This document shows positions 5,753 to 6,638 of a stretch of DNA of 6,638 nucleotides, one piece after another. A program made the position numbers and the translations under genes. The first letter of the stretch is position 1. Each line of letters opens with the position of its first letter. This DNA comes from Bacteroidetes bacterium GWA2_31_9b (lineage in GTDB: Bacteria; Bacteroidota; Bacteroidia; Bacteroidales; UBA12077). The stretch covers positions 1-6,638 of the forward strand of contig MENE01000182.1 of assembly GCA_001769005.1 (NCBI GenBank), written 5' to 3'. Under the pieces are notes generated by a model. The model had not been told where the DNA came from. It searched no databases and saw only the letters and a program-made list of their open reading frames with translations.

Positions 5753-6571
5753 TTATTCACTATTTCCCATTTCGTATAATCTCATAATTTCATCAACATT
5801 TAAGGGTCTGTTGTAAATCATGATATTATCAATATTACCATTAAACGAATAAAAAGGTTCTTCCTGGGAATATCTTCCATATCCTATTGAAAAAACTTCT
5901 TTAGTCGGAACATTATTGAAAAAGATTGAGTAATTTTCATTTGATCCAAGGTTGTAACGCCTGTTTGTAATTTCCGAGCCGTTTAAATAACCAGTATTTC
6001 CTTTTGATGAAACTACTGCAGCAAAGTGATACCATTTATTTTCCTCAAGGTTTTGCCCAGAATCAAAACAGAAATTTTCTGTTGAAGAATGGATAATTGT
6101 AAAATAAAGTCTTCGGTTGTTTGGATCGCCCATATCATGACCAATTTCTATGATTAATCCGTATGGTGGACTTGAAGAATCATCTCTTCCAAAATATAAA
6201 ATTGGTAATACCTGTCCTTCTTTATTTATAAATTTAAACCAGAGTGAAATTGTACCCGTTTCTAATGATCCAATAATACCAGGAGGTAAAGAACCTTGTT
6301 CTGGGAAAATTATTTTTGAATTTATTCCGTTAAATGATGCTGATTTTCCGATTATTCCTTCATTAGATAATACAGAATAACTTTCCCCATTTAAAGAGTT
6401 GGAAGAGCTATCTACAATCGTTTCGATATTATCATTGTCAAAAGTCCAGTACGCAACTAATCCATCAGTTGGATAAGCTAATGTATCTTGAGTTTCAATT
6501 GAACTATTTTCATCACAACTTGCATAGACTAGAAAAATGGCTAATATGAATAGGTAATTAAGCTTTTTCAT
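5753..6571 (-). CDS. LamG/concanavalin A-like lectin lipoprotein
   Basis: Predicted surface-anchored binding protein. Signal peptide MKKLNYLFILAIFLVYAS then C19, followed by C-D-E; Tyr at -3 of the lipobox is atypical but the context fits. One LamG_3-type jelly-roll domain fills residues 36-267: GLVAYWTFD at 37-45, GKSASFNG at 75-82, TISLWFKF at 107-114, KWYHFAAVV at 179-187, YLNG at 195-198 and the closing NGNIDNIMIYNRPLNVDEI at 244-262. This is the standard order for the family, whose members bind glycans or proteins, often with calcium; a catalytic role is not expected. There is no second domain, so it is a stand-alone module of normal size. It begins 18 bases after the stop of an upstream DUF1566-type gene and ends 18 bases before the phosphoesterase start, so all three should be co-transcribed. 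Ligand unknown. Confidence 0.9.
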   Translation of the reverse strand: MKKLNYLFILAIFLVYASCDENSSIETQDTLAYPTDGLVAYWTFDNDNIETIVDSSSNSLNGESYSVLSNEGIIGKSASFNGINSKIIFPEQGSLPPGIIGSLETGTISLWFKFINKEGQVLPILYFGRDDSSSPPYGLIIEIGHDMGDPNNRRLYFTIIHSSTENFCFDSGQNLEENKWYHFAAVVSSKGNTGYLNGSEITNRRYNLGSNENYSIFFNNVPTKEVFSIGYGRYSQEEPFYSFNGNIDNIMIYNRPLNVDEIMRLYEMGNSE

Positions 6572-6589
6572 GTTAAAGTATTTTTTTAA

Positions 6590-6638
6590 TTATTTACTAT
6601 TTCTAACACATCTAACATAATTGAATACGTAACGGACA
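6590..6638 (-). CDS. C-terminal end of a second DUF1566 (Lcl_C) protein, cut by window edge
   Basis: Only the last 15 codons and the TAA are in the window. They read VRYVFNYVRCVRNSK. This matches the end of the complete DUF1566 lipoprotein in this window (IRIFNYVRLVRNMN; FNYVR-VRN shared) and the VRCVR closing motif common in DUF1566 proteins. The reading frame stays open to the window edge and the stop lies 18 bases before the LamG gene start, a spacing like others in the run. The identification rests on a short tail, so family assignment is good but the rest of the protein is unknown. It implies that the operon begins upstream of this window. Confidence 0.72.
   Translation of the reverse strand, partial: VRYVFNYVRCVRNSK

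Noticed and set aside
6150..6380. Plus-strand ORF of 76 codons
   Set aside because: It is antisense to the LamG domain, whose family motifs are continuous through the same stretch.
1..6638. CRISPR array, tRNA/rRNA gene, insertion sequence or toxin-antitoxin pair
   Set aside because: I saw no regularly spaced direct repeats, tRNA-like or rRNA-like sequence, transposase motifs or small paired genes of that kind on either strand.

Overview
This AT-rich window looks like a chromosomal piece from a member of the Bacteroidota. The evidence is A-rich translation leaders that mostly lack a Shine-Dalgarno sequence, a TAnnTTTG-type -7 promoter element, lipoproteins with acidic residues right after the lipobox cysteine, a LytS/LytR-type two-component pair, and a single-chain L-serine dehydratase. 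I cannot place it more finely than phylum. Every convincing gene lies on the minus strand, so transcription runs from high to low coordinates.

Upstream block (6638 down to 2999): a tightly spaced run of five genes, probably one operon. In transcription order they are: (i) the last 15 codons of a gene whose product ends like a DUF1566/Lcl_C domain protein; (ii) a LamG/concanavalin-like lectin lipoprotein; (iii) a calcineurin-like metallophosphoesterase lipoprotein with a full set of metal ligands; (iv) a DUF1566 lipoprotein with two Lcl_C-type repeats and an EF-hand-like acidic loop; (v) a small secreted Spy/CpxP-like protein with two LTxxQ-type motifs. Gaps are 18, 18, -4 (ATGA overlap) and 31 bases. 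The three complete lipoproteins begin their mature chains with C-D-E, C-D-E and C-E-N-D, consistent with export to the cell surface. Together they look like a surface module combining binding domains with one hydrolase. The substrate is unknown.

Regulatory block (2998 down to 974): a 181-base intergenic stretch with a weak promoter candidate and some unexplained sequence, then a 4-TM LytS-family histidine kinase overlapping (ATGA) a LytTR response regulator. The kinase has an unusually long, Arg/Pro/Gln-rich loop predicted to face the periplasm. The Spy-like gene lies directly upstream, which suggests, without proving, that the TCS senses envelope state and may involve the Spy-like protein.

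Downstream block (973 down to 1): an intergenic gap with its own promoter candidate and a 12-bp perfect palindrome, then the first 283 codons of L-serine dehydratase (sdaA). The gene is cut by the window edge just before the first expected iron-sulfur cysteine. It is probably an independent metabolic gene.
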